This document shows, one piece after another, positions 20,178 to 29,408 of a DNA stretch of 64,000 bases. The first letter of the stretch is position 1; each line of letters opens with the position of its first letter. The DNA comes from Dietzia cinnamea NBRC 102147. GTDB taxonomy: Bacteria; Actinomycetota; Actinomycetes; Mycobacteriales; Mycobacteriaceae. The translations under genes were made by a program, and so were the position numbers. The DNA is taken from contig NZ_BCSW01000017.1 in NCBI RefSeq assembly GCF_001571065.1, positions 1 to 64,000 on the forward strand, in the 5' to 3' direction. A model generated the notes under the pieces. It saw only the letters and a list, made by a program, of their open reading frames with translations. It made no database searches and was not told where the DNA came from.

Positions 20178-20576
20178 ATGAGCACCGACCATCCTTCATC
20201 CGCCGACCAGGCCACCGAGAACCTGCTCGGGGATCACCTCGACGCTCGCGAGGTCGAGATCGTCGATCTGGCGGACGTCTCCGCGCAGGAGATCATCTTC
20301 CGTTCCATCGTCGTCCTCATGAGTGCCGCGGCCGAGAAGCTGGGGCTGTCCGACGATGACCCGGCCTCGAGCCCGCGCCTCGACCTCGACGAGTCCCGCA
20401 AGCTCATCACCGCTCTCGCGGGCCTGGTGACCGGCTCGGCCGAGCATCTCGGGCCCCAGGCACGCGTCGTGCGTGACGGGCTGCAGGGCCTGCAGCGGGC
20501 GTTCCGCGAGGCCAGCGCGTACCCCGACGAGCCCGGCGAGGGCCCCGGCGAGAAGTTCACCGGCCCGGTCTACTGA
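20178..20576 (+). CDS. DUF1844 protein
   Basis: A 132-residue protein with the DUF1844 core IVDLADVSAQEIIFRSIVVLMSAAAEKLGL, then DLDESRKLITALAGLVTGSAEHLGP. The family is conserved in actinobacteria, usually beside infC, and has no known function. The C-terminal tail is acidic and Pro/Gly-rich. The ATG at 20178 is chosen because conserved sequence begins soon after it; upstream codons in the same frame are basic and not family-like. Confidence 0.88.
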   Translation: MSTDHPSSADQATENLLGDHLDAREVEIVDLADVSAQEIIFRSIVVLMSAAAEKLGLSDDDPASSPRLDLDESRKLITALAGLVTGSAEHLGPQARVVRDGLQGLQRAFREASAYPDEPGEGPGEKFTGPVY

Positions 20577-20589
20577 CCTCTCCCCCACC

Positions 20590-20618
20590 GCGGTCGGCGC
20601 CCGCACGGCGCCGACCGC
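20590..20618. terminator. Bidirectional terminator between DUF1844 gene and uvrA
   Basis: A perfect 12-bp stem (20590-20601 with 20607-20618) with a 5-base loop lies between two convergent genes, 13 bases after the DUF1844 stop. No long T-tract is present on either side. Confidence 0.65.
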
Positions 20619-20656
20619 TCGCATCGGGCACGCACCACGCGCCCGGAGGCGGGTGA

Positions 20657-23600
20657 TCAGCGCAGCGCGCGCGCCCTGCGAGCCGCCTTGGCGGCGGTCT
20701 TCTTGGCCGCGGTCGGGGCGGGCTTCTTCGTACCCGAACTCTTCTCTCCGGTCTGTGTCGAACCGGCCTTCGCCACACCGGCCTTGCGCGCCCCGTTCGT
20801 CGCGGTCGAGGCGGAGGGCTTCTCTCCCGCGCTCGTTCCGTCGGTCCCCTGCCCCGTCGAGGTATCCGCTGCGGGCAGGACCTCCGCGAGGAACCGTCCC
20901 GTGTGGCTCTCCGGGACGGTGGCGACCTGCTCGGGGGTCCCCTCGGCGACCACGGTCCCGCCGCCGGCACCGCCCTCCGGTCCCATGTCGATGACCCAGT
21001 CGGCGCTCTTGATGACGTCGAGATTGTGCTCGATGACGATGACGGTGTTGCCCTTGTCCACCAGACCCTGGATCACCAGCAGGAGCTTGGTGATGTCCTC
21101 GAAGTGCAGACCGGTGGTGGGCTCGTCGAGGATGTACACCGTCCGTCCGCTGGAACGCTTCTGCAGCTCCGCTGCGAGCTTCACGCGTTGGGCCTCGCCG
21201 CCCGAGAGGGTGGGCGCGGGCTGGCCGAGTCGGACGTAGCCGAGCCCGACCTCGGTGAGCGTCTTGAGGTAGCGGTGGATCGAGGTGATGGGCTCGAAGA
21301 ACTCGCAGGCCTCCTCGATGGGCATGTCGAGCACCTCGGCAATGGTCTTGCCCTTGTAGTGCACCTCGAGCGTCTCGCGGTTGTACCGCGCGCCGTGGCA
21401 CACCTCGCACGGCACGTAGACGTCCGGCAGGAAGTTCATCTCGATCTTGAGCGTGCCGTCGCCCTGACAGGCCTCGCAGCGCCCGCCCTTGACGTTGAAC
21501 GAGAACCGGCCCTGCTTGTAGCCACGCACCTTGGCCTCGGTGGTCGCCGCGAACAGGGTGCGGATCTTGTCGAAGACGCCGGTGTAGGTGGCCGGGTTGG
21601 AGCGCGGGGTCCGGCCGATCGGCGACTGGTCCACCTGGACGAGCTTGTCGAAGTCCTCGACCCCGTCGATCCGGGAGTGCCGGCCGGGGACCTGCCGCGC
21701 GCGGTTGAGCTGGTTGGCGAGCGTCGTCGCCAGGATGTCGTTGACAAGGGTGGACTTACCGGACCCCGACACCCCGGTGACAGCGCACAGCACGCCGGCG
21801 GGGAACACGACGTCGACGTTCTTGAGATTGTTCTCCCGGGCGCCCCGGACGTGGAGCCGCCTGTCGGGGCTCGGCTCGCGTCGCTTGGCGGGCACTGCGA
21901 TCTTCCGTCGGCCGGCCAGGTAGTCGCCGGTGAGCGACTCCGTGTTGGCCAGCAACCCCTTGTAGTCGCCCGAGTGGACGACCCGCCCGCCGTGCTCACC
22001 GGCCAGCGGGCCGATGTCGACGATCCAGTCCGCGGACCGGATGGTGTCCTCGTCGTGCTCGACCACGAGCAGGGTGTTGCCCAGGTCGCGGAGGCGGACG
22101 AGGGTGTCGATGAGGCGGCGGTTGTCGCGCTGGTGAAGGCCGATCGACGGTTCGTCGAGCACGTAGAGCACTCCCGCCAGGCCCGACCCGATCTGGGTGG
22201 CCAGGCGGATGCGCTGGGCCTCACCACCGGACAGACTGCCGGCGACGCGGTCCAGGGAGAGGTAGTCCAGGCCCACGTCGAGGAGGAACCCCATCCGGGC
22301 CTGGATCTCCTTGAGGACGCGGCCGGCGATCATCGCCTGCCGCGAGTCCAGTTCCAGCCCGTCGAGGAAGGCCGCGCAGTCCTCGACCGACATACGGCTG
22401 ATGTCCGCGATCGAGCGCTCCTGGCCGCCGGGGCCCGCGAGGGTGACGGCGAGGATCTCCGGCTTGAGGCGGGTCCCGTCGCAGCCCGGGCAGGGCACCT
22501 CGCGCATGTAACCCTGGTAGCGCTCCTTCTGCGATTCGGACTCGGTCTGTTCGAGGCGTCGCTTGAGGAACGACATGACGCCCTCGAACTTGGCGTCATA
22601 GGTGCGGGTCCGTCCGAACCTGTTGCGGTACTGGACCCGGACCTTGGTCGGGGCTCCTCCCAGCACGGCCTTGCGCACCTTCGCGGGCAGGTCCTGCCAC
22701 GGCGTCCGCAGATCGAAGCCCATGTCGCTGGCCAGGCCGGTGAGGAGCTGCTGGAAGTAGTCCGCGCTCTGACCACCCGACCAGGGCGCGATCGCACCGT
22801 CGGCCAGGGACCGCTCGGGATCGGGGACCACGAGGTCGGGGTCCACCTCGAGGTGCGCTCCTAGGCCGTCACACACCGGGCAGGCGCCGTACGGGTTGTT
22901 GAACGAGAACGCGCGCGGCTCCATGTCGTCCAACGCGATGGGGTGGCCGTTGGGGCACGCCATGTGCTCCGAGAACCGCCGGTGGCGGGCGGGATCCGAC
23001 TCGTCGCGGTCCACGTACTCGATCACGATCACGCCGTCGGCCAGGCCGAGGGCGGTCTCGACCGAGTCGGTCAGCCGCTGGCGCGAGGACGGCTTGGTCG
23101 CCAACCGGTCGACCACCACCTCGATGTCGTGCTTCTCCTGCTTCTTCAGCGTCGGGGGCTCGGACAGCGAGTGCAGGACACCGTCCACTCGCACACGGCT
23201 GTAGCCGTCGGCGGCGAGCTGCGCGAAGAGGTCGACGAACTCCCCCTTTCGCGTCCGCACGACGGGCGCGAGCACCTGGAACCGCGCCCCTTCCTCACCC
23301 TCGAGGATCTGGTCGACGATCTGCTGCGGGGTCTGCCGCGAGATCACCTCGCCACACGTCGGACAGTGTGGTACCCCGGCGCGCGCGTAGAGCAGACGGA
23401 GGTAGTCGTGGACCTCGGTGATGGTTCCGACGGTCGACCGGGGGTTGCGGTTGGTCGACTTCTGGTCGATCGACACCGCCGGCGAGAGACCCTCGATGAA
23501 GTCGACGTCCGGCTTGTCCATCTGACCGAGGAACATCCGGGCGTAGGAGGACAGCGACTCGACGTACCGACGCTGACCCTCCGCGAAGATCGTGTCGAAC

Positions 23601-23725
23601 GCCAGCGACGACTTGCCGGAGCCGGACAGCCCCGTGAAGACGATCAGCGAGTCGCGGGGCACGTCGATGTCCACGCCCTTGAGGTTGTGCTCCCGTGCGC
23701 CGCGGACGACCAGACGGTCCACCAT
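20657..23725 (-). CDS. uvrA: Excinuclease ABC subunit A
   Basis: Damage-recognition ATPase of nucleotide excision repair. The 1022-residue protein has two ABC modules: Walker [10 protein letters not shown] at the N terminus and GVSGSGKST in the middle, with signatures [11 protein letters not shown] and [11 protein letters not shown]. It has zinc-binding cysteine pairs ([24 protein letters not shown]). The last 60 to 70 residues are a low-complexity Thr/Ser/Lys/Ala tail ending in a histone-H1-like stretch ([20 protein letters not shown]) that mycobacterial UvrA, about 972 residues, lacks. A strong AAGGAGA site precedes the ATG. A PafBC-like promoter lies at 23810-23831. Confidence 0.98.
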   Translation of the reverse strand: MVDRLVVRGAREHNLKGVDIDVPRDSLIVFTGLSGSGKSSLAFDTIFAEGQRRYVESLSSYARMFLGQMDKPDVDFIEGLSPAVSIDQKSTNRNPRSTVGTITEVHDYLRLLYARAGVPHCPTCGEVISRQTPQQIVDQILEGEEGARFQVLAPVVRTRKGEFVDLFAQLAADGYSRVRVDGVLHSLSEPPTLKKQEKHDIEVVVDRLATKPSSRQRLTDSVETALGLADGVIVIEYVDRDESDPARHRRFSEHMACPNGHPIALDDMEPRAFSFNNPYGACPVCDGLGAHLEVDPDLVVPDPERSLADGAIAPWSGGQSADYFQQLLTGLASDMGFDLRTPWQDLPAKVRKAVLGGAPTKVRVQYRNRFGRTRTYDAKFEGVMSFLKRRLEQTESESQKERYQGYMREVPCPGCDGTRLKPEILAVTLAGPGGQERSIADISRMSVEDCAAFLDGLELDSRQAMIAGRVLKEIQARMGFLLDVGLDYLSLDRVAGSLSGGEAQRIRLATQIGSGLAGVLYVLDEPSIGLHQRDNRRLIDTLVRLRDLGNTLLVVEHDEDTIRSADWIVDIGPLAGEHGGRVVHSGDYKGLLANTESLTGDYLAGRRKIAVPAKRREPSPDRRLHVRGARENNLKNVDVVFPAGVLCAVTGVSGSGKSTLVNDILATTLANQLNRARQVPGRHSRIDGVEDFDKLVQVDQSPIGRTPRSNPATYTGVFDKIRTLFAATTEAKVRGYKQGRFSFNVKGGRCEACQGDGTLKIEMNFLPDVYVPCEVCHGARYNRETLEVHYKGKTIAEVLDMPIEEACEFFEPITSIHRYLKTLTEVGLGYVRLGQPAPTLSGGEAQRVKLAAELQKRSSGRTVYILDEPTTGLHFEDITKLLLVIQGLVDKGNTVIVIEHNLDVIKSADWVIDMGPEGGAGGGTVVAEGTPEQVATVPESHTGRFLAEVLPAADTSTGQGTDGTSAGEKPSASTATNGARKAGVAKAGSTQTGEKSSGTKKPAPTAAKKTAAKAARRARALR

Positions 23726-23809
23726 GGGTTCTCCTTCCGAATGGGGAGCGCCGCCACTGATCCGTGACGGAAGCCGTACGCCGGGGCATGGCCACCGTTC
23801 CCGCAGACG

Positions 23810-23831
23810 AAGGTACCAACGTGGTACGACA
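23810..23831 (-). promoter_or_regulatory. PafBC-type (RecA-NDp) damage promoter of uvrA
   Basis: On the minus strand TGTCG (23831-23827) is followed, 11 bases later, by TACCTT (23815-23810). This fits the mycobacterial LexA-independent damage motif tTGTCRgtg-N8-TAnnnT in its core, spacing and -10. The GTG part of the motif is not matched. A perfect palindrome GTACCA-ACG-TGGTAC (23813-23827) overlaps the site and could bind another regulator. The mRNA leader would be about 80 bases. Confidence 0.6.
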
Positions 23832-23875
23832 CGTTTACGGCCACCGGCCGCGTCCGACGTCGGTAGCCTGCAGTT

Positions 23876-24577
23876 ATGTCGAATCCCACCGAGTCCCTAC
23901 CCGACCGCATCACCCTCACCGAGGGTTATTCCGGCCGCCTCTCCGGGCGCCTGACCGGCGAGCGCTGGACCGTGGGTCCCGCGCGACTGAGCAAGATCTC
24001 CGTCGGCGAGATGGACAACAACGTCTACGTCATCGAGTCGACCGACACCGGCGCGGTCCTGCTGGTCGACGCCGCCAACGACGCGCCGCAGCTCGTCGAG
24101 CATCTGCGCGACCGCGCCCCCGGCGTCAAGGAGGTGCTGACCACCCACCTGCACGCCGACCACTGGATCGGGCTCGCTGAGACGGTCGAGGCGCTCGGCC
24201 TGACCACCATCGCCTCCCCCGGTGACGCCGCGGGCATCGACGTCCCCACGGATCGACACGTCTCCCACGGGGACGAACTCGAGGTGGGCGACCTCCGACT
24301 GGAGGTCATCGGACTGCGCGGCCACACGCCCGACGGCATCGCCCTGCTCCTGCGGACGGACGCGGGGACCCATCTGTTCTCGGGCGATTCGTTGTTCCCC
24401 GGCGGGCCCGGCAAGACCGGATCCCCCGAGGACTTCACCACCCTGATGGACGACCTGGAGTCCCGGGTCTTCGACGTCCTCGACGACGACGTGGTGGTCC
24501 ACCCCGGACACGGCGACGACACGACGATCGGCGCCGAGCGTCCGCACCTGGCCGAGTGGCGCGACCGCGGGTGGTGA
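23876..24577 (+). CDS. Metallo-beta-lactamase fold hydrolase
   Basis: A 233-residue glyoxalase-II-like protein. The metal motif HLHADHW is at 91-97, and later ligands fall in [21 protein letters not shown] and HPGHGDDT. The substrate is unknown. In mycobacteria a similar gene sits next to uvrA (the Rv1637c position), so synteny supports orthology. A -10-like TAGCCT ends six bases before the ATG, which suggests a leaderless mRNA. It is divergent from uvrA. Confidence 0.88.
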   Translation: MSNPTESLPDRITLTEGYSGRLSGRLTGERWTVGPARLSKISVGEMDNNVYVIESTDTGAVLLVDAANDAPQLVEHLRDRAPGVKEVLTTHLHADHWIGLAETVEALGLTTIASPGDAAGIDVPTDRHVSHGDELEVGDLRLEVIGLRGHTPDGIALLLRTDAGTHLFSGDSLFPGGPGKTGSPEDFTTLMDDLESRVFDVLDDDVVVHPGHGDDTTIGAERPHLAEWRDRGW

Positions 24578-24686
24578 CGGTCGGTCGACTCGCCCGCCGA
24601 CCGGCGACCCGCGACCGCGACCGGAAGCGCGCGCCGCGAGTTCGCACTAGGTTCGGTGACGCACTCCCACCTATCCAGGAGGAACG

Positions 24687-25733
24687 ATGATTCGACGACT
24701 CGCACGACCCATGCTCGCCACGGTGTTCGTCATCGACGGCGTTGAGACGCTTCGCAATCCGCAGGCCCACGTCGCCGATGCCGCACCGCTCGTCGACAAG
24801 ACGGCACCGCTGGTGGAGAAGGGTGAGCAGGCCGTCAACGAGAAGGTGTCCACGTCGGTGCCGCCGGTGCCCAAGGACACCGAGACGCTCGTCAAGGCGC
24901 TCGCCGGGGTGAAGATCGGCGCGGGCGCGCTGTTCGCGCTGGGCAAGGCCCCCCGCCTGTCGGCACTGGCACTCACCGCCGCCCACGTCCCCTCGGCGAT
25001 CAGCCGACACGCGTTCTGGATGGAGTCCGACCCGGCCGCGCGCAGCCGCAAGACCACGGGGCTGGCCACGGACGTCGCACTCCTCGGTGCGCTCCTGCTC
25101 GCCTCCGTCGACACCGCCGGTCAGCCCGGCCTGGCGTGGCGCGCCCGCAAGGCCGGCGACACGGTCGCCGCCAAGCTGCCCGGCGCGAAGGCCGAGTCCG
25201 CTGCGGCCGGCGCGGCGATCGCCGGCGTCGCCCACAGCGTCGCGGACCAGGCGCGAGGCGCCGCCGATACGATCCGGGACAAGGCCCCGGAGGTGGCCGA
25301 GACGGTGCGTGAGAAGGCCCCCGAGGTGGCCGACCAGGTTCGTGAGCAGGCGACCGGCGTCGCCGGGGCCGTCCGCGAGAAGGCTCCCGAGGTCGCCGGC
25401 CGACTGCGTGGGCGCGCCGCCGCCGCACGGGATCAGGCCGCTCCGATCGCCGCCCAGGTCCGCGACGCGGCCGTGCCGGTCGCCGCCGAGGTGCGGGGCC
25501 GCGCCGACGCCGCCGCCCGGGTCGCGTCCGACCAGGCCGACGACGTCCGCAACGCCGCGCTGGCGCGGAAGAAGGCCGCGGAGAAGCAGGCCAAGAAGAA
25601 GTCCGCGCGACTCGGCAAGGACGCCAAGAAGAAGACCGCCCGGTTCGAGAAGGACGCCGGCAAGGCGGCCCTGATGGCCAAGAAGAAGACCGACGAGGTC
25701 CGGGCGAAGGCGGCCGACGCCATCCATCCCTGA
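24687..25733 (+). CDS. DoxX-family membrane protein with LEA-like repeats and Lys-rich tail
   Basis: A 348-residue protein in three parts. Residues 1-145 match the DoxX family (MIRRLARPMLATVFVIDGVETLRNP, then KIGAGALFALGKAPRLSALAL) with several membrane helices. Residues 195-278 are 11-residue repeats of the form TVREKAPEVAD (195, 206, 217, 228, 239, 257 and 268), which predict a long amphipathic helix like LEA or apolipoprotein repeats. Residues 290-345 are Lys/Ala-rich (KKKSARLGKDAKKK). The tail would face the cytoplasm and could bind membrane surface or nucleic acid; that is inference. An AGGAGGA site precedes the ATG. Confidence 0.85.
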   Translation: MIRRLARPMLATVFVIDGVETLRNPQAHVADAAPLVDKTAPLVEKGEQAVNEKVSTSVPPVPKDTETLVKALAGVKIGAGALFALGKAPRLSALALTAAHVPSAISRHAFWMESDPAARSRKTTGLATDVALLGALLLASVDTAGQPGLAWRARKAGDTVAAKLPGAKAESAAAGAAIAGVAHSVADQARGAADTIRDKAPEVAETVREKAPEVADQVREQATGVAGAVREKAPEVAGRLRGRAAAARDQAAPIAAQVRDAAVPVAAEVRGRADAAARVASDQADDVRNAALARKKAAEKQAKKKSARLGKDAKKKTARFEKDAGKAALMAKKKTDEVRAKAADAIHP

Positions 25734-25791
25734 CCCGTTCGGGACCCGGCCGCCACTCGGGCCGGTCGGCTCCCCGGACGATCTCGTCACC

Positions 25792-25825
25792 CGATGACCC
25801 CGCCCGCACCCGGGCGGGGTCATCG
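25792..25825 (+). terminator. Terminator after the DoxX gene
   Basis: A perfect 15-bp stem (25792-25806 with 25811-25825) with a CACC loop lies 58 bases past the stop codon. No T-tract follows, but stem strength and position support termination. Confidence 0.7.
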
Positions 25826-25899
25826 CCGTCCGAGGGCACGTCGCGGATCCCGGTACCCTGGACGTCCTGCCCGAACAGCCCCAACCGGAAGGAGCGCCT

Positions 25900-28332
25900 G
25901 TGACGGGACACGACGCCGTCGACGAGGAGCAGCGTCACCTCGGTCGTCTCCTCGACCGCCTCGAGGAGTTGCGGGCGGACACCCGCGCGCGGCTCGACGC
26001 CGTCCTGCGCACCTCCGGCGGGACGCCGCAGGCCCGGTCGGAGCGGGAGTCGTTCGCCCGGCTCTACTCGTCGGAGCTCGCGGCCTTCAGCGCGGCCAAC
26101 CTGGGCCTGTACTTCGGCCGCCTGGACATGGGTGACGGGGAGGTCCGGCGGATCGGCCGCGTGGGGCTGCGGGACGACGACGAGGACCTCACCACGCTGC
26201 TGTTGGACTGGCGCGCCGACCACAGCCGCCCCTTCTACCTGGCCACGACCGCCCGGCCCGAGGGCGCGCACCGCCGTCGTCACCTGCGCACGATCGGGCG
26301 TCGGGTGATCGGTATCCACGACGAGTACCTGACGGCGCCGGAGGACGGCGAGTTGCCGGAGGACCACGACGACGTGGTGGGGGAATCGGCCCTGTTGGAG
26401 GCACTCGACACCGCGCGGTCCGGGCACATGACGGACATCGTGGCGACCATCCAGCGCGAGCAGGACGAGATCATCCGCAATCCCCACGCGGGCGTGCTGG
26501 TCGTCCAGGGCGGGCCGGGCACGGGCAAGACCGCGGTGGCCCTGCACCGCGCGGCCTATCTGCTCTACACCCACCGTCAGCGGCTCGACCGCAGCGGCGT
26601 ACTCATCGTGGGCCCCAACGCACGGTTCCTCGACTACATCGCCCGGGTGCTGCCGTCGCTCGGCGAGTCGGGGGTCGTGCTGCGCACCCTCGCCGATCTC
26701 TATCCGGGCGTGCGGGCGACCGGCCCCGAGACGCTGCGTGGTGAGGAGGTCAAGGGGTCGGGCGAGATGGTCGGCATCCTCAAGGCCGCCGTGCGGGCGC
26801 GTCAGCTCGCGCCGCGGTCCGAGGTGGTGGTGCGCGTGGAGGGCCACGACCTCACTCTCGCCCCGGCCACGGTGCGGGCGGCGCGGGGGCGGGCGCGGAT
26901 GACCCGACGCCCCCACAACCAGGCGCGGGAGGCGTTCGCGACGCGGATCGTCGACGCGCTCACCGAGCAGTACGTGGCCGCCCTGACCGATCCGGTGGGG
27001 CGCGCGGAGGACGAGGCGTGGTCGCCGGAGGGCGACGGCGTCGGGGATCTGGGGGATCCGGCCCGGCCGCTGTTGGACGCGGACGACCGCGCGGAGCTCC
27101 GGCGCGAGGTGGAGGCCTCCCGCGAGGTCGCGGAGATCGTCGACGAGTGGTGGCCCGTCCTGCGGCCGGAGCAGTTGCTGGCCGATCTGCTCTCGAGCCG
27201 CGAGCGGATCGCCGAGGCGGCGGGTGACTACGTCGCGGAGGACCAGGAGGCGCTCTTCCGCCGGGACGGCGCCGCGTTCTCGGTGGCGGACGTGCCGCTG
27301 CTCGAAGAGCTCGCGGAGCTGCTCGGGGAGGATCCGACGGCGGACGGCAGCGAGGCCGACCGCGCCTGGGCGGAGCAGCTGCGCCAGGCGGAGGAGGCGC
27401 TGGAGATCCTCACCGGCTCGGCGGTCCAGGACATCGAGGACGATCTCGATCCCGAGGTGCTCATGGCGTATGACGTCGTCGACGCCGAGGCGCTGGCCCG
27501 CCGCCACAGCGCCGATTCGGACCTCACGGTCGCGGACCGAGCGGGGGCCGATCGGACGTGGGCGTTCGGGCACGTGATCGTCGACGAGGCCCAGGAGTTG
27601 TCCACCATGGCGTGGCGGGTCATCATGCGCCGCTCCCCCAACCGGTGGATGACCCTCGTCGGGGACGTGGCCCAGACGTCGAGTCCGGCCGGGATCGACT
27701 CGTGGCACGACGCCCTGTCGCCGTACGTCGACGACCGGTGGATCCTGACCGAGCTGACGGTGAACTACCGGACGCCCGAGACGATCTCCGCGGTGGCGGA
27801 GCTGCTGCTGGCGGAGATCGATCCCGACGCGGCCTCGCCGCGCCCGGTGCGACCGGGGCGGCGCCCGGTGGCGTGGCTGGAACCGGAAGCCGACGAGGTC
27901 ACGCGGGTCGTGGCGGAGGAGATCCGCGCGGTGCCGTCGGAGCGCGCGGTGGCTGTTCTGGTCCCGGACGACGGCGGGGAGGTTGACGGGCGCGGCCACG
28001 ACGGTGGCGTTGGCGTTGGCGGCGACCATGACGGTGACGACGACGAAGGTACCACTCCGCGGTACGCCGCCCTCGCCGAGGTCGCGGAACGGGCCCGGCC
28101 GGGGACATCGGTGCTGCCATTGGCCCTGGCCAAGGGGCTCGAGTTCGACGTGGTCGTGGTCGTGGACCCGGATCGTGTGCTCGCGCGCTCGCCGCAGGGT
28201 CTGCAGGATCTCTACGTCGGCACCACCCGCGCCACCCAGGAACTCGTCCTGGTCCAGCCCGGGGGCTTCGGCCCGCTGCTCGCGGGGATCCGGGACCGCG
28301 TGGCCGCCGCAGACCGGGAGCTCAGCGCATGA
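25900..28332 (+). CDS. helD: HelD-type helicase-like RNA polymerase recycling factor
   Basis: An 810-residue superfamily 1 ATPase. It has the N-terminal coiled coil (about 5-40) typical of HelD, Walker A GGPGTGKT at 204-211, motif II VIVDEAQELS, motif III GDVAQTS, motif IV region TVNYRTPETI, and C-terminal motifs AKGLEFDVVVVVDP and LYVGTTRATQELV. HelD removes stalled RNA polymerase from nucleic acid, and in mycobacteria related proteins affect rifampicin tolerance. A Gly/Asp-rich insertion (27967-28055) is unusual. The GTG start has an AAGGAG site. A UvrD-like DNA helicase role is the less likely alternative. Confidence 0.85.
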   Translation: MTGHDAVDEEQRHLGRLLDRLEELRADTRARLDAVLRTSGGTPQARSERESFARLYSSELAAFSAANLGLYFGRLDMGDGEVRRIGRVGLRDDDEDLTTLLLDWRADHSRPFYLATTARPEGAHRRRHLRTIGRRVIGIHDEYLTAPEDGELPEDHDDVVGESALLEALDTARSGHMTDIVATIQREQDEIIRNPHAGVLVVQGGPGTGKTAVALHRAAYLLYTHRQRLDRSGVLIVGPNARFLDYIARVLPSLGESGVVLRTLADLYPGVRATGPETLRGEEVKGSGEMVGILKAAVRARQLAPRSEVVVRVEGHDLTLAPATVRAARGRARMTRRPHNQAREAFATRIVDALTEQYVAALTDPVGRAEDEAWSPEGDGVGDLGDPARPLLDADDRAELRREVEASREVAEIVDEWWPVLRPEQLLADLLSSRERIAEAAGDYVAEDQEALFRRDGAAFSVADVPLLEELAELLGEDPTADGSEADRAWAEQLRQAEEALEILTGSAVQDIEDDLDPEVLMAYDVVDAEALARRHSADSDLTVADRAGADRTWAFGHVIVDEAQELSTMAWRVIMRRSPNRWMTLVGDVAQTSSPAGIDSWHDALSPYVDDRWILTELTVNYRTPETISAVAELLLAEIDPDAASPRPVRPGRRPVAWLEPEADEVTRVVAEEIRAVPSERAVAVLVPDDGGEVDGRGHDGGVGVGGDHDGDDDEGTTPRYAALAEVAERARPGTSVLPLALAKGLEFDVVVVVDPDRVLARSPQGLQDLYVGTTRATQELVLVQPGGFGPLLAGIRDRVAAADRELSA

Positions 28333-28763
28333 GGCGCGTCCGTGCACGGGTGTTGGCCACGACGGCGCTCCTCGCGGTGACGGCCGTCGCGGCGGCGTGT
28401 GGCGATGCAGCGGACGGGTCTGACGCCAACGGGTCGACCACGGCGGCCTCGCCCGAGACCGTCGCGGCGGACACGTCGGTCGGCGCCCGGCCGGGGACGG
28501 GTGGGCCGCTGCGCACCGAGGAGGAGCGCGCCTTCCTCGCCGACCTGGCCGGTCTCGGGTTGCCGACCGAGATGACCGCGGAGACGACCCTAGAGGTCGG
28601 TCTCGGCATCTGCCGGGGAATCGACGACGGCGCGGACACCGAGACGGTCCTCGATCGGATCCGTCCCCTCACCAGTGCGATCGCGTCCCAGAACGACGAG
28701 TGGGACACGGCCAGGGTCGGTCGCGCGCTCATCGACGCGAGCCGGGCCCACCTCTGCGACTGA
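28329..28763 (+). CDS. DUF732-like secreted lipoprotein
   Basis: A 144-residue protein whose N terminus MRRVRARVLATTALLAV is a signal peptide with a lipobox ending at Cys24 (AAAC). A disordered Ser/Thr/Gly linker follows, then a small domain (FLADLAGLGLP to LIDASRAHLC) with two cysteines, resembling DUF732 of mycobacteria. Function unknown; it should be anchored to the outer face of the membrane. Its ATG overlaps the helD stop by four bases, so the two are co-translated. Confidence 0.75.
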   Translation: MRRVRARVLATTALLAVTAVAAACGDAADGSDANGSTTAASPETVAADTSVGARPGTGGPLRTEEERAFLADLAGLGLPTEMTAETTLEVGLGICRGIDDGADTETVLDRIRPLTSAIASQNDEWDTARVGRALIDASRAHLCD

Positions 28764-28799
28764 TGGCGGGGTACGACTCATGGCCGAATACGGCCAGCA

Positions 28800-28822
28800 G
28801 CCGGGCCCGGCGACGGCCCGGC
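28800..28822. terminator. Bidirectional terminator between lipoprotein and stress-protein genes
   Basis: A perfect 8-bp GC stem (28800-28807 with 28815-28822) lies between convergent genes. A second small stem, TGGCCG-AATA-CGGCCA (28780-28795), precedes it. Neither has a T-tract. Confidence 0.5.
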
Positions 28823-28843
28823 CCGGCCGCGTGGCGCGAGCGC

Positions 28844-29293
28844 CTAGGTGGTGTGGACGATGAGCACGTCGCAGGTGGCCCGGCGGGCCGCGTCGGCGGG
28901 CACCGATCCGAGCAGACGCCCGGTCAGCGAATTCAGCCCCTTGTTACCCACCACGAGGAGGTCTGCGTCCACCTCGTCGGCCAGCTTGATCAACGACTCC
29001 ACCGGTGCCCCACGGACCGTGCGCGTCTCGAGCTGCGTGGCCCCGGCGACGAGAGCGCGCTCGCGGGCGCCCCGGACGATGTCCTCGGCGGGATTGTCGC
29101 CACGGATCTGGTAAGCGTCGTCACCCAGCTGGTCGGCGGCCTGACTGACCGACCGCGGGTCGGCGGGCACGTACGCGCAGGCGATCACGAGCGTCGCCCC
29201 GGCGTCGGCGGCCAGTCGGGCAGCGCGATCGACGGCGCGGTAGGACGACTCCGAGCCGTCGGTTCCCACCACCACCTTGGTGTAGGCGCTCAT
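28844..29293 (-). CDS. Universal stress protein (UspA family)
   Basis: A 149-residue single-domain Usp. The N-terminal strand KVVVGTDGSESS and the ATP-loop pattern VVGNKGLNSLTGRLLGSVP (G-2X-G-9X-G-S type) suggest an ATP-binding member, as for mycobacterial Rv1636, which lies in the same neighbourhood. It is probably involved in stress or dormancy physiology. The ATG at 29293 has a GAGGAAG site; upstream codons are not family-like. Confidence 0.92.
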   Translation of the reverse strand: MSAYTKVVVGTDGSESSYRAVDRAARLAADAGATLVIACAYVPADPRSVSQAADQLGDDAYQIRGDNPAEDIVRGARERALVAGATQLETRTVRGAPVESLIKLADEVDADLLVVGNKGLNSLTGRLLGSVPADAARRATCDVLIVHTT

Positions 29294-29408
29294 TTGCTTC
29301 CTCTCCTCGGGAACACGTTGCACACAGCGTAGTCCCAGGCGGGCCTGACCGTGCGCGGTAAGCGCGGTCTGCACGGAGGTCCGGGCGTGCGTGTGCGCAC
29401 CGTCCGGG

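Noticed and set aside
23726-23875. LexA (SOS) box before uvrA
   Set aside because: No TCGAAC-N4-GTTCGA-like site. GTTC and CGAA occur in the wrong order.
25000-28347. A very long open frame on the minus strand opposite helD and the DoxX gene
   Set aside because: Its product is Arg/Pro/His-rich low-complexity sequence, typical of the reverse complement of GC-rich coding DNA. The plus-strand genes have clear motifs.
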